Source: an uncultured Eubacteriales bacterium
Lineage (GTDB): Bacteria > Bacillota > Clostridia > Oscillospirales > UBA644
Length of the DNA stretch: 35,697 nt
Assembly: GCA_934454405.1 (NCBI GenBank)
Contig: CAKSFN010000019.1
Coordinates: 1 to 35,697, forward strand
Direction: 5' to 3'
Of this stretch, positions 25,672-34,201 are shown in pieces. The position numbers and the translations under genes are program-made. Positions within the stretch are counted from its first letter, which is position 1. Each line of letters begins with the position of its first letter. Below the pieces are notes generated by a model. The model was given only the letters and a program-made list of their open reading frames with translations. It had not been told where the DNA came from and did no database searches.

Positions 25672-26679
25672 TTATTCCCCGTTTATTGCGCGTTTGAACT
25701 TCGGAAGTACGCCGATGCCGTTTGTGCGGTGCGGCGGAAGCTGGTAAATGTCGTGCCCCGGGAACTCGTTGCCCTCTATAAGCAGAGGTCCTTTTTCGGT
25801 CACGCAGACGTCCCAGCCCACAAGCCCGACCTGCGGAACGACCTGTCCCGCCTCGCATACGAGTTTTATTACTTCATCCCAAAGCGGGATTTTGAATCCT
25901 TTTATGGAAACGCCCGTCATCGGGTGCTTTTCGTAAAGGTTGCCCGATTTGTCAAGCGCGGGATAAATTATCTCGCCGCGGTCTTCTTCTATCGGCACAA
26001 CCATGCCGCCGCTGTTGAAGTTATCCACGTATTTGCCGTTGCCTATGCGCAGATAAGCCGCAACCACGCGTGTTTTGCCGTCTTTTGCTATCGTGATTAC
26101 GCGGCAGGTGTTGACCGAATTCGGGTGAAGCCTCATAAGGTCGGGGTGCTGAACAACGGGTTCTTCAAGCAGCATCAGATTCGCTTCGACAAGATGCTTG
26201 CGCAGAGCCTCAACGCTTTCGAATTCGGAAAAATCCAGCTTTTGAATACCTTTTCCGCACATTCCGTTTTCGGGCTTTGCCATAAACGTCGGATGCTTTG
26301 CGCAGAAAGAGGCTATATCCTCGTCCGTCGCCGTGTGCACGTCGAGCCAGTCGCGCTTCAAAAACTTTTCGAAGCGGCGGTTGAATTCGAGCTTGTCGTC
26401 GATGTATTTCATATACTCAGGGTCGTTAAAACGCTTGATAAACGCGTTGTTTATGCCCCTTGTAACAACGGTCCGGCGCTGCGCGCGATTCAGCTCGTAC
26501 ATCTCGAACAGCCAGTAATCCATATAGCCTGCCTGATATTTCAGACCGCAGTTTATCATATCGAAAAAGAGATATATTTTGCTCTTTCCGGTCTTTTTAT
26601 GTATGTCGTCTATCTTTTCGAACATCTTGTCGAAGTGCATCGAAAAGATACGGCCGCACAGATATTTTATTTTACCCAA
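25672..26679 (-). CDS. Sugar-transfer-associated ATP-grasp enzyme, TTG start
   Basis: This 335-residue cytoplasmic protein starts with TTG (26677-26679), chosen because AGGAG lies 7-8 nt upstream. ATP-grasp features are PTFMAKPENGMCGKGIQKL (nucleotide-binding lysine and glycine-rich loop), LLEEPVVQHPDLMRLHPNSVNTCRVIT, and GLVGWDVCVTEKGPLLIEGNEFPG, where the final E and N are the metal-binding pair. This pattern matches the sugar-transfer-associated ATP-grasp family often found near capsule or cell-wall genes. The substrate is unknown; no glycosyltransferase neighbours are seen. It is a single-gene unit with its own promoter and terminator. Confidence 0.88.
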   Translation of the reverse strand: MGKIKYLCGRIFSMHFDKMFEKIDDIHKKTGKSKIYLFFDMINCGLKYQAGYMDYWLFEMYELNRAQRRTVVTRGINNAFIKRFNDPEYMKYIDDKLEFNRRFEKFLKRDWLDVHTATDEDIASFCAKHPTFMAKPENGMCGKGIQKLDFSEFESVEALRKHLVEANLMLLEEPVVQHPDLMRLHPNSVNTCRVITIAKDGKTRVVAAYLRIGNGKYVDNFNSGGMVVPIEEDRGEIIYPALDKSGNLYEKHPMTGVSIKGFKIPLWDEVIKLVCEAGQVVPQVGLVGWDVCVTEKGPLLIEGNEFPGHDIYQLPPHRTNGIGVLPKFKRAINGE

Positions 26680-26721
26680 ACCGAATTTCTCCTTTTTTTG
26701 CGACGTTTTGTCGTTTGTTTA

Positions 26722-26750
26722 AGTATACCACAAAAACGCAGGAAAATCAA
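26722..26750 (-). promoter_or_regulatory. Promoter of the ATP-grasp gene
   Basis: On the minus strand TTGATT (26745-26750), 17 nt and TATACT (26722-26727) with an extended TGG. It lies between the two divergent genes; the plus-strand gene at 26769 has no equally good promoter here. Confidence 0.7.
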
Positions 26751-26768
26751 TATCAGCAAAGGAAAATT

Positions 26769-28223
26769 ATGAGCGCACACCAGAAGAAAGTCGGAACGGC
26801 GAAGATAACGCGCGATATGACGCAGGGAAATCCTTACTCGCATATGGTCGCGTTTGCGATGCCCGTTCTTTTGAGTCAGATATTTCAGCAGCTTTACAAC
26901 ACCGCCGATACGTTCATTGTCGGCAAATTTCTCGGCACGGACGCGCTTGCCGCCGTCAGCTCGTCGGGAACACTGATTTTTTTATTGATAAGCTTTTTTA
27001 TGGGCACGTCGATGGGCGCGGGCGTTGTCATTTCCCGCTATTTCGGCGCGGGCGACGACGAAAACATCTCGCGCGCGGTGCACACTAACATCGCGTTCGG
27101 ACTTGTAAGCAGCGTTATTCTGACCGTTTTCGGCGTTGCGTTCACCCCGACTTTTTTGACGTGGATGAAAACCGACCCGTCGGTGCTTCCGCAGGCAACG
27201 GAATATTTCCGTTATTATTTCCTCGGCGCGACCGCGATGATAATGTACAACGTCTGCCGCGGCATTATGAACGCCGTCGGAGACAGCAGCAGACCGCTTT
27301 ATTATCTTATTTTTTCGTCCGTTCTGAACGTCGGGCTCGATGTGCTTTTTGTCGGCGTGTTCGGCTGGGGCGTTTGGTCGGCTGCCGTCGCAACGGTCAT
27401 ATCCCAGGCAGCAAGCGTTGTTTTGTGCTGTATTCAGCTGATGAAAAAAGGGCAGATATACAGCGTTTCTTTGCGCAAAATACGTTTTCACAAAGACATG
27501 ATGATAGAGATAGTCCGTTACGGGCTTCCGTCCGGCATACAAAACTCCGTTATCGGCTTTGCCAACGTTATTGTTCAGACGCAGATAAACTCGTTCGGAA
27601 AATTCGCGACCGCGGGCTACGGTGTTCACGCAAAAATAGAGGGCTTCGCCTTTTTGCCGATAACGAGCTTTAATATGGCAACCACGACTTTTATCAGTCA
27701 GAACCTCGGCGCGAGAGAGTTCGACCGCGCCAAAAAGGGCGCGCGTTTCGGGATTTTGGCGGCGACCATAGCCGCAGAGGTCATAGGCGTTCTGAACTAC
27801 ATTTTCGCCCCTGCTCTCGTCGGATTTTTCGACTCGACGCCCGAAGTGCTTGACCTCGGAGTCCGTCAGGCACGCACGGTTGCTCTTTTCTACTGCCTGC
27901 TTGCGTTCTCGCACGCGATAGCCGCAATATGCCGCGGTGCGGGCAAGGCGTTTGTGCCGATGACAATTATGCTTTCCGTTTGGTGCGTGTTCCGTATCGC
28001 CTATATCGAAGCTGTCGTTCATATTTTTCACGACATAAGCTACATCTATTGGGCTTACCCGATAACGTGGGGTATCAGCTCGATAATATATATGATTTAT
28101 TACAAGCATTCCGACTGGGTGCACGGCTTTGAACACGAACCGAGGTCCCTGCTCTCCCATGTTACCGCGCTGTTCAACCGCAGCAGAATCGATCCGGATA
28201 TCCCGGAAGAGGAGGACAACTGA
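26769..28223 (+). CDS. MATE family multidrug/metabolite exporter
   Basis: This 484-residue protein with about 12 membrane helices has two MatE halves. I chose the ATG at 26769 (AAAGGA upstream) over an in-frame start 18 codons earlier that overlaps the divergent promoter. Typical sequences are NPYSHMVAFAMPVLLSQIFQQLYNTADTFIVGKFLG, which I split here as NPYSHMVAFAMPVLL and QIFQQLYNTADTFIVGKFLG, followed by NVCRGIMNAVGDSSRP and GAGKAFVPM. The group resembles NorM/DinF-type antiporters that use Na+ or H+ gradients. The stop codon overlaps the start of the next gene (TGATG), so the two are coupled. Confidence 0.94.
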   Translation: MSAHQKKVGTAKITRDMTQGNPYSHMVAFAMPVLLSQIFQQLYNTADTFIVGKFLGTDALAAVSSSGTLIFLLISFFMGTSMGAGVVISRYFGAGDDENISRAVHTNIAFGLVSSVILTVFGVAFTPTFLTWMKTDPSVLPQATEYFRYYFLGATAMIMYNVCRGIMNAVGDSSRPLYYLIFSSVLNVGLDVLFVGVFGWGVWSAAVATVISQAASVVLCCIQLMKKGQIYSVSLRKIRFHKDMMIEIVRYGLPSGIQNSVIGFANVIVQTQINSFGKFATAGYGVHAKIEGFAFLPITSFNMATTTFISQNLGAREFDRAKKGARFGILAATIAAEVIGVLNYIFAPALVGFFDSTPEVLDLGVRQARTVALFYCLLAFSHAIAAICRGAGKAFVPMTIMLSVWCVFRIAYIEAVVHIFHDISYIYWAYPITWGISSIIYMIYYKHSDWVHGFEHEPRSLLSHVTALFNRSRIDPDIPEEEDN

Positions 28224-30616
28224 TGGAAAACACAAAAGGAAAAACCGAAAAGAGCCTCAGCGTTCCGCAGTATTTTTCGTGGGTCAACCACAATAACGAC
28301 GGAACGACCGAGGAAATCACTCTGACGAACCTTGATTTTTTCGCGTGGCTTAAACGCGAGTTCGGTATGAATATCGAAATTTACGCTTTCGACGCGGGAA
28401 ATTTCGATTCCCCCGATTATAAGTTTTTCGACCCCGAAAACGAACAGTTCAAAAAGAATTTCCCGAACGGCTTTTCAAAAGTCGCGGAAAGGGCGAGAGA
28501 GCTCGGCATAAAGCTCGGCTATTGGTGCGGTCCGGACGGTTTCGGCGAAACGGAAGAGGACGCCGAAAAGCGTTCCCGTCAGATAATCGACCTTGTTGAA
28601 AAATACGAGGCGGGGCTTTTGAAATTCGACCTTGTCGGCGGCGATATACGCCCCGAAAAGATACCGATGTTTGAAAAAACGATTATTGAATGCCGCAAGA
28701 TCTGCCCGGAACTCATCGTGCTTATTCACCGTCTCAATATCGGCGACGCGCAGCGTTTCGCGACCACGTTTCTTTGGGAAGGGCTTGAATCGTATACGGA
28801 CGTGCTTATCCGCAACAGAAACTGCGCGCCGCATCACCGTGAGTGCGGACTTCGCCGCGGACTTGTTCCCGATATGCTCCGCCTGACGGAAGACCACGGC
28901 GTGTGCCTTTCGTCCTGCCTTGATTATTTTGAAGATGAACTTGTTGTTCAGGCTTTCTCCCGCGCGCTCATACTTTCGCCCGAGATATACGGAACTCCCG
29001 CGTTGCTGCGTGACGAGGAGTTTGCGCGTCTTGCGCGTATATACAACCTTGCCGCGAAGTACGGAAAACAACTTGTTGAGGGCTTTCCTCTCAAAGACGA
29101 CGAGGTTTGCCGCTTCGGCGAAAACGCCGTGAGCAGGGGTGACGCAAGAACCCGTGTCATGACTTTCAAAAACCTTGAATGGAAGCCGTTCGAGGCGGTT
29201 ATCCGTCTTGATGAGACAATAGGTCTTTCCGCCGACGGCGATATAACCGTTGTGCAGTATCACCCGACGCAGCGTCTGCTGGGCACGTTCAAAAAGGGCG
29301 ATATCGTCCGTGTGCCCGTGGCGCAGTTCCGCACCTGTCTTGTTGCCGCGTCCGTTGACGGGATAAACGACGTTTTGCTTTCAAATTGCGATTACGAGGT
29401 CGTCCGCGACGTCGAGGGCAAGCCGGTCACGGTCAATATTGTCCGCGCAAACGGCAGCGTCCGCGTGCTTTCGCCGAACTTCAAGTCCGCGGCGCTCAAC
29501 GGCAAGCCCTGTCCCGGGCTGCTTGAAAAAGGCGTTGAGATCAACGTCAACGCAATTCATAAGGAACCCGAGTATCTCGGAAAATTCGAGCTTTGCGACA
29601 TTCCCGATTTTGCGGAAGCGCTTTACGAGGCGGATTGCTTTGCCACGGACGGACACAGCCTTGAAATGCAGTCCCTTATCCGCGCGGGCAAGACGAAATA
29701 TCCCGAAGTCGAAGCTGCGAGAAACGCGTTCTTCGGTCAGGAGGGCTATTGGATAAGAGGCTGCGACCCCGAATATATGTTTGACGGCAAGGACGAGACA
29801 TTTTATGACGCGCGTTCGAGAAAATACGGCCGTCGCATAAAGAACGGCTGCCTGCGCGTCGATCTCGGCAAAGAAATCCTTGCGGACAGCGTTCGCATCG
29901 AGGTTTTTGCCGCCGATGAGGGCTCTGAGGGTTGCGTTCCGAATGTTTTCCCCGACTTGGGACAGACCTCGAGGGATCGCGTTTCGTGGCACGATATGCC
30001 GCTTGTTTCGAAAAAGGAACTCCGCCGCGCCGAAGAGCCGTTCCCGATAGAGAACGTGGACAGAAAGATATATGACAAAGGCTCTCGCATTGAACTTGTT
30101 TATTCCGCCGCCGCGCCGTTCCGCTATCTTCGTCTGCCCTCGCCGCCCGACCATATCCACGCGCTTGAATTTTATAAGGACGGCAAAAAACTCGATGTCG
30201 GAACTCCGAAAGCAAGCAATATGCTTGCCGCATTCAAGGATTTTGACCGCATTGTAAGTGCGCGCAGGCTGACCGTCGAAATTCCCGCCGACGCGTCGCC
30301 CGATGCTTTTATAACCGTTGCGGTTGACGATATTTACGGCAACGACAGCCTTTATGTTGCCGCCGTTTGCGACAGGGAATATATCGGCTGCTTTGACCGT
30401 GCGCCCGCACACCCCGTCAACTGGTGGGGACATTGGGTTGTTGAATGCTCGCACAAATCCTCGCACTATATCCGCGTCGATGAAAATATGCGCGGTAAAA
30501 AGATAGATATTTACGCTCTTCACTTCGACTTTGATATGGAGGACTTCCGCGTTTTCGCATATCTTTGTGAAAGTAAAGGCACCATGCTCGGCTCGGAACT
30601 CAAATTGGAGAGGTAA
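28223..30616 (+). CDS. Glycoside hydrolase of the GH-D (alpha-galactosidase-like) superfamily, intracellular
   Basis: This 797-residue protein has no signal peptide. Residues about 15-290 look like a clan GH-D TIM barrel: FGMNIEIYAFDAGNF, ELGIKLGYWCGPDGFG and GLLKFDLVGGDI, where D136 in KFD matches the nucleophile position of GH36/GH27 (KWD). The general acid is not certain; D in SYTDVLIRN is a candidate. Residues about 310-430 resemble the beta-sandwich of these enzymes. The C-terminal part (about 500-640, FDGKDETFYDAR, LRVDLGKEILADSVRIEVF) looks like an F5/8 (discoidin)-type galactose-binding domain. The family assignment is from motif shape only. It is coupled to the MATE exporter and is followed 5 bp later by a lipoprotein gene. 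Confidence 0.7.
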   Translation: MENTKGKTEKSLSVPQYFSWVNHNNDGTTEEITLTNLDFFAWLKREFGMNIEIYAFDAGNFDSPDYKFFDPENEQFKKNFPNGFSKVAERARELGIKLGYWCGPDGFGETEEDAEKRSRQIIDLVEKYEAGLLKFDLVGGDIRPEKIPMFEKTIIECRKICPELIVLIHRLNIGDAQRFATTFLWEGLESYTDVLIRNRNCAPHHRECGLRRGLVPDMLRLTEDHGVCLSSCLDYFEDELVVQAFSRALILSPEIYGTPALLRDEEFARLARIYNLAAKYGKQLVEGFPLKDDEVCRFGENAVSRGDARTRVMTFKNLEWKPFEAVIRLDETIGLSADGDITVVQYHPTQRLLGTFKKGDIVRVPVAQFRTCLVAASVDGINDVLLSNCDYEVVRDVEGKPVTVNIVRANGSVRVLSPNFKSAALNGKPCPGLLEKGVEINVNAIHKEPEYLGKFELCDIPDFAEALYEADCFATDGHSLEMQSLIRAGKTKYPEVEAARNAFFGQEGYWIRGCDPEYMFDGKDETFYDARSRKYGRRIKNGCLRVDLGKEILADSVRIEVFAADEGSEGCVPNVFPDLGQTSRDRVSWHDMPLVSKKELRRAEEPFPIENVDRKIYDKGSRIELVYSAAAPFRYLRLPSPPDHIHALEFYKDGKKLDVGTPKASNMLAAFKDFDRIVSARRLTVEIPADASPDAFITVAVDDIYGNDSLYVAAVCDREYIGCFDRAPAHPVNWWGHWVVECSHKSSHYIRVDENMRGKKIDIYALHFDFDMEDFRVFAYLCESKGTMLGSELKLER

Positions 30617-30621
30617 CGAAG

Positions 30622-31656
30622 ATGAAAAGATTCTTTGCAATGTTGCTGCTTGCCGCCGTATTCTGCACGCTTTTTGCAGGGTGCGCGGTGAGCAAACGAA
30701 CCGAAGAAACGACCGAAACACCCATGGCGCCCGAACCGACCGAACCGGAGCGCGAACGCGATGAAAACGGGCAATTTGTTTTCGATGTTCCTGATGTCAT
30801 GAACGGGCTTTACTGCTCCCCGGGGCTTGACTTTGCAAACTCCGAAGATGTCGAGGGGTCGGATTACGTCAACTGTGTGATTCTTTCCGCTTATGCACAA
30901 GACGACCTTGCGGGGCAGATACGCCTTGCGATAAAGAACGGCAACGCATTTTGGATAAACACCCAGTTTCTTGAAAGAGGAATAAAGAAAGACAAGCATC
31001 GCAGAAAGTATATGTCGATAGCCGAAAACTGGCAGGAAGAGATGGAAAGGGTCGTTGCGACCGTGCGCGAAGAGGGCGCGTTCAATTACTTCCTCGGTTT
31101 TTATATGGATGAGCCGTTGCTCAACCGCTTTTCCGTCAAAAACATCTATGACTTTTCAAAATACAATCACGACACGTTCGGCAAACGCTACTTCATCTGC
31201 TTTGCGGTTGAGGGAATAGTTCCGTCCGAATACAACGACGGCGTGACCAACGGACATATGACAAAACAGTATTCGACATATATCACGGACGCCGCCTACG
31301 ATATGTATTGGGATTTTGAAACGTATAAAGACAAGTACGAGCGCATAAACGAAAAGATGAAGCTCGAGCTGCCCGACGACTGCCGCATCTGGTATATTCC
31401 GTGGGCATATACGACTGCGGACAAGAGTATGCCTGCCGTCAGACTTATGGAAAATCAGTTGCTTGCGCATCTGAACGGAATGAAAGAGTTCCTCGACGGC
31501 GAAGGACACAAAGGCGGCCTGATGACGTTTTGTTGGAAAGGCGAACATCTCGGCTTTTACGGAATGAAAGAAGTCACCGAGCAGGGCTATTGGCAAAAGT
31601 TTTTCGACAGATTCAAGCAGATAGGCAGAGAAATTACGGGCGAACAGCCTGAATAA
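30622..31656 (+). CDS. Lipoprotein with TIM-barrel (glycosidase-like) features
   Basis: This 344-residue protein has GGAGAGG upstream and a lipoprotein signal: MKRFF, a hydrophobic stretch and LFAGC (Cys21). A Thr/Glu/Pro-rich linker (about 25-48) follows. The globular part has a barrel-like pattern: GLYCSPGLDF, AFWINTQFLERG, NYFLGFYMDEPLL with the DEP acid pair, RYFICFAVEG, YDMYWDFET, RIWYIPWAY, GGLMTFCWKGEH. These strand ends with acidic residues resemble uncharacterised glycoside-hydrolase-like proteins, but I cannot name a family. It would sit on the outer face of the membrane. It lies in the same run as the GH-D-like enzyme, suggesting a shared carbohydrate substrate. Confidence 0.75.
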   Translation: MKRFFAMLLLAAVFCTLFAGCAVSKRTEETTETPMAPEPTEPERERDENGQFVFDVPDVMNGLYCSPGLDFANSEDVEGSDYVNCVILSAYAQDDLAGQIRLAIKNGNAFWINTQFLERGIKKDKHRRKYMSIAENWQEEMERVVATVREEGAFNYFLGFYMDEPLLNRFSVKNIYDFSKYNHDTFGKRYFICFAVEGIVPSEYNDGVTNGHMTKQYSTYITDAAYDMYWDFETYKDKYERINEKMKLELPDDCRIWYIPWAYTTADKSMPAVRLMENQLLAHLNGMKEFLDGEGHKGGLMTFCWKGEHLGFYGMKEVTEQGYWQKFFDRFKQIGREITGEQPE

Positions 31657-31685
31657 ACAGAATAAAAAGGATTTTGAGGTGTATT

Positions 31686-32279
31686 ATGGGAGCATTTTTC
31701 ATCAATCTTCATGTCAGAAAAAACGAAACGGCGGATGTCGGTTCGGTCAAGGACGAATTTGCTGAATATTTGAAAGACAAAGGGTATCAGATGACCGAAA
31801 ACGGTGATGACGCCGATGGTACGGCGTATATTTATACGTCCGGCAACAGCGATTGGATAACCGTTTTTTCGGACGCGCTGGAAATCGGCGACGAGCAGAC
31901 CTTTGCCGAAATTCTGCACCCGTTTTCGAAAGCTTTGAACACCGACGCGCTTGCCGTTGCCTGTGTTGACAGCGACTTTCTTTTTATGAATCTTATTAAC
32001 GACGGCGACGGAACCGACGCGTGGGCAAATGTCGGTTACGTTGAAGAGTTGGGCATACGCCGCCGCTCAAATCTGAACGCGTGGAAAAACAAGGTCTCGG
32101 ATTTTGACGCTTTCGAGAGCGCGATGAAAGAGCAGTATGTTTTTGCGGAAGAGTCTCTTAAAACGCTTGAAGACGGCGCGAATCTGCCCATGTTTCAGGC
32201 AACCGCCTGTTCGAAAATCGCAGACGAACTTGCCAAAGAGGGCGAACTTGTTACAGTATATCTGAAAGGCATTTCCTAA
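31686..32279 (+). CDS. Hypothetical protein
   Basis: This 197-residue soluble, acidic protein begins MGAFFINLHVRKN. I chose the ATG at 31686 (GAGGTG just upstream) over a TTG four codons earlier. The first part has a ferredoxin-like alternating pattern (VKDEFAEYLKDKGYQM, then TAYIYTSGNSDWITVFSDALE). No signal peptide or membrane segment is seen. I do not recognise the family. It follows the lipoprotein gene by 29 bp and is the last gene before a strong terminator. Confidence 0.8.
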   Translation: MGAFFINLHVRKNETADVGSVKDEFAEYLKDKGYQMTENGDDADGTAYIYTSGNSDWITVFSDALEIGDEQTFAEILHPFSKALNTDALAVACVDSDFLFMNLINDGDGTDAWANVGYVEELGIRRRSNLNAWKNKVSDFDAFESAMKEQYVFAEESLKTLEDGANLPMFQATACSKIADELAKEGELVTVYLKGIS

Positions 32280-32283
32280 TAAA

Positions 32284-32328
32284 AACAAAGAGCGGACACT
32301 TCCGAAATGGTAGTGTCCGTTCTTTGTT
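32284..32328. terminator. Bidirectional terminator, part of a repeat family
   Basis: A 17-bp stem (arms 32284-32300 and 32312-32328, one G-U) separates the convergent unknown-protein and MATE genes. The core GGACACT...AGTGTCCGTT and the following GCCGCCGAAAAAG recur with variation at 33924-33976. Confidence 0.85.
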
Positions 32329-32362
32329 TGCGCCGCCGAAAAAGGGAGATCGTTTCGGCTGT

Positions 32363-33760
32363 CTATGTATTGCAACTCTCCGAAAATTGAAGCCTGTCTG
32401 TTTTTTTGTAACTGACGGTGAAATATGCGATCTCCGCAATTGCCGTGATCGTCCATGAGAAAACATACAACAGATACAGGGACGGTATCGTATGAAAATG
32501 GGCGAAAACGGTATATATCCACGCCACACGGAATACGCATGAGCCCATAATAACAATGACGGTGGGCGCAAGGCTCTTGCCGATACCGCGGCAGGCGGCT
32601 ATCGTGCAGTCCATAAACGCGCTGACGGCATAGGAAAAACTCATTATTTTTATTCGTTGAAGTCCCGCTTCAATAACCGCTTCGTCATTGGCGAACATGG
32701 ACAAAAACTCTCTTCCGAACAGGAACAAAGCGCCGCCGAACACCGCGCCCGCGACAAAAGAATATGTAATGCCGATAAAATAACTTTTCAGCACTCGTTC
32801 CCGTTTTTTCGCCCCGAGATTTTGCCCCATGAACGTAGCGCAGGCTGTATAAAATGCCGCCATAACGTTGTAGATTATCGCATCTGCGTTTGCTGCGGCG
32901 GAATTTCCCTCGACCATAACGGAATCAAAGGAATTGACGGCGCCCTGTATAAATAGGTTCGCTATTGCAAAAACGGCATTTTGGAGACCTGCGGGAATAC
33001 CGAGACCGAGAATATGTTTTCCCTCAAATTTGTCAAGCCCCTTTTTCAGGTCACGGAAACGGAACGTGCAGTCGTTCTCCTGCCGTCCCATGTGTATAAG
33101 AATAAGTCCCGCGGAAACATACTGCGTGATGATGCTGGCAAGCGCAACGCCGTCTTCCGCCATACCGCATACTATAACGAAGAACAGATTGAAAACAACA
33201 TTCAGAATGCCCGCAATCATAAGATATGTAAGAGGACGCTTCGTATCGCCGTTTGCGCTGAGTACTCCGTTGCCGAAGTTGAAAATGCCGAGAGCAGGCA
33301 TTCCGAGCGCATAGATACGGAAATAGAGCACGGCGCCCTCTATAAGGTCGTCCTTTGTGCCGAGCAGTTCCAGCATAAAACGGGCGGAAAGAAGACAAAG
33401 AGCCATGATGATGACGCCCGTCGCAAGACATATCACAAACGAGGTGCGGACGGAAGCGGCTGTGCGCGCTTTGTCCTTTGCCCCGAGATGGCGCGCGACC
33501 TCAACGTTAACGGCGCTTCCCATTCCGATGAGAAAACCCGTGAAAAGCGTTACAAGCGTCGTCGTCGAGCCGACTGCTCCCAAGGCTTCCGCACTTGAAA
33601 ATTTGCCTACGACCGCCACGTCTGCCATATTGAAAAGTACCTGCAAAAGTTGCGACAGCATAAGCGGAATGCTGAAAAAGAGCATATTTTTCCAAAGAGA
33701 GCCTTGCGTCATTTGTATCTCGCCGCGTTCTTTGTGAACGGCAGAAGACTGATTTGCCAT
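32363..33760 (-). CDS. MATE family exporter, second copy type
   Basis: This 465-residue membrane protein starts at the ATG at 33758-33760, with GGAGG 9 nt upstream, instead of an in-frame start 14 codons earlier. It has two MatE halves: SLWKNMLFFSIPLMLSQLLQ with NMADVAVVGKFSS, GNGVLSANGDTKRPL, GIPAGLQNAVFAIANLFIQ, MGQNLGAKKRERV and AACRGIGKSLAPT. It is only distantly similar to the MATE protein at 26769-28223, so the pair is not a recent duplication. The promoter carries a palindromic operator (33802-33822), suggesting control by a repressor such as a MarR- or TetR-type protein. Confidence 0.94.
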   Translation of the reverse strand: MANQSSAVHKERGEIQMTQGSLWKNMLFFSIPLMLSQLLQVLFNMADVAVVGKFSSAEALGAVGSTTTLVTLFTGFLIGMGSAVNVEVARHLGAKDKARTAASVRTSFVICLATGVIIMALCLLSARFMLELLGTKDDLIEGAVLYFRIYALGMPALGIFNFGNGVLSANGDTKRPLTYLMIAGILNVVFNLFFVIVCGMAEDGVALASIITQYVSAGLILIHMGRQENDCTFRFRDLKKGLDKFEGKHILGLGIPAGLQNAVFAIANLFIQGAVNSFDSVMVEGNSAAANADAIIYNVMAAFYTACATFMGQNLGAKKRERVLKSYFIGITYSFVAGAVFGGALFLFGREFLSMFANDEAVIEAGLQRIKIMSFSYAVSAFMDCTIAACRGIGKSLAPTVIVIMGSCVFRVAWIYTVFAHFHTIPSLYLLYVFSWTITAIAEIAYFTVSYKKTDRLQFSESCNT

Positions 33761-33801
33761 TTTGGATTTCCTCCGAAAATCCGCGCCTGCGGATATTGTC
33801 A

Positions 33802-33849
33802 ATAATGATGTGCAGTCATTATTATATTACAGAGAACGCTTTTTTGCAA
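33802..33849 (-). promoter_or_regulatory. MATE promoter with inverted-repeat operator
   Basis: On the minus strand TTGCAA (33844-33849), 17 nt and TATAAT (33821-33826). Starting at the end of the -10 is an inverted repeat with perfect 7-bp arms, ATAATGA and TCATTAT, separated by 7 nt (33802-33822), which covers the transcription start. This placement is typical of repressor sites. Confidence 0.7.
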
Positions 33850-33878
33850 TAGGTAAATGATATTTTTCCTCTTTTTCC

Positions 33879-33976
33879 GCAAAAACGGGCTTCATGAATC
33901 CCTGTATCTCAGCCAAAAAAAACGGACACGCCCCGCTCGGGTGTGTCCGTTTTTGTATTGCACCGCCGAAAAAGAT
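33879..33976 (+). repeat. Interspersed repeat copy with terminator hairpin
   Basis: The left part (33879-33917, starting GCAAAAACGGGCTTC) matches 35534-35572 closely. The middle is a terminator hairpin (CGGACACGCCC / GGGTGTGTCCG, 33924-33948, then TTTTT). The right part (TTGCACCGCCGAAAAAG) matches 32327-32344. It sits between divergent promoters, where a terminator has no obvious gene to serve. The remaining intergenic sequence to 34120 holds nothing I can identify. Confidence 0.65.
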
Positions 33977-34122
33977 ATCGCTTCAAATCCGGCAGGCATC
34001 GCCAAATACCTACCGTTTTCAGTTCGTCGCACAGCCGGCTCCGACTTTATCTATGACGGCGATTATCCTTGCAGTATATTTTTTTAACCTGCGGTTAATC
34101 CCATATATCCCAACAATGCCTT

Positions 34123-34155
34123 TTCAAAAAACTATTTTATGCTATAATAGCATTG
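34123..34155 (+). promoter_or_regulatory. Promoter of the XRE regulator with palindrome over the -10
   Basis: TTTTCA (34123-34128), 16 nt and TATAAT (34145-34150) with an extended TGC. The -10 lies in a perfect 15-bp palindrome, ATGCTAT-A-ATAGCAT (34141-34155). An autoregulatory site for the XRE protein encoded 46 bp downstream is a reasonable guess. Confidence 0.65.
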
Positions 34156-34201
34156 GAAGCAGACGTCGGCTTACTATTTTGGTTTTAGCGGAGGTACAGT
34201 T

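Noticed and set aside
25528..26772. 414-codon plus-strand frame opposite the ATP-grasp gene, and similar long antisense frames at 15343-16527, 26982-28235 and 29381-30721
   Set aside because: All lie opposite genes with strong family motifs and arise from third-position codon bias; none has a ribosome binding site or a plausible domain.
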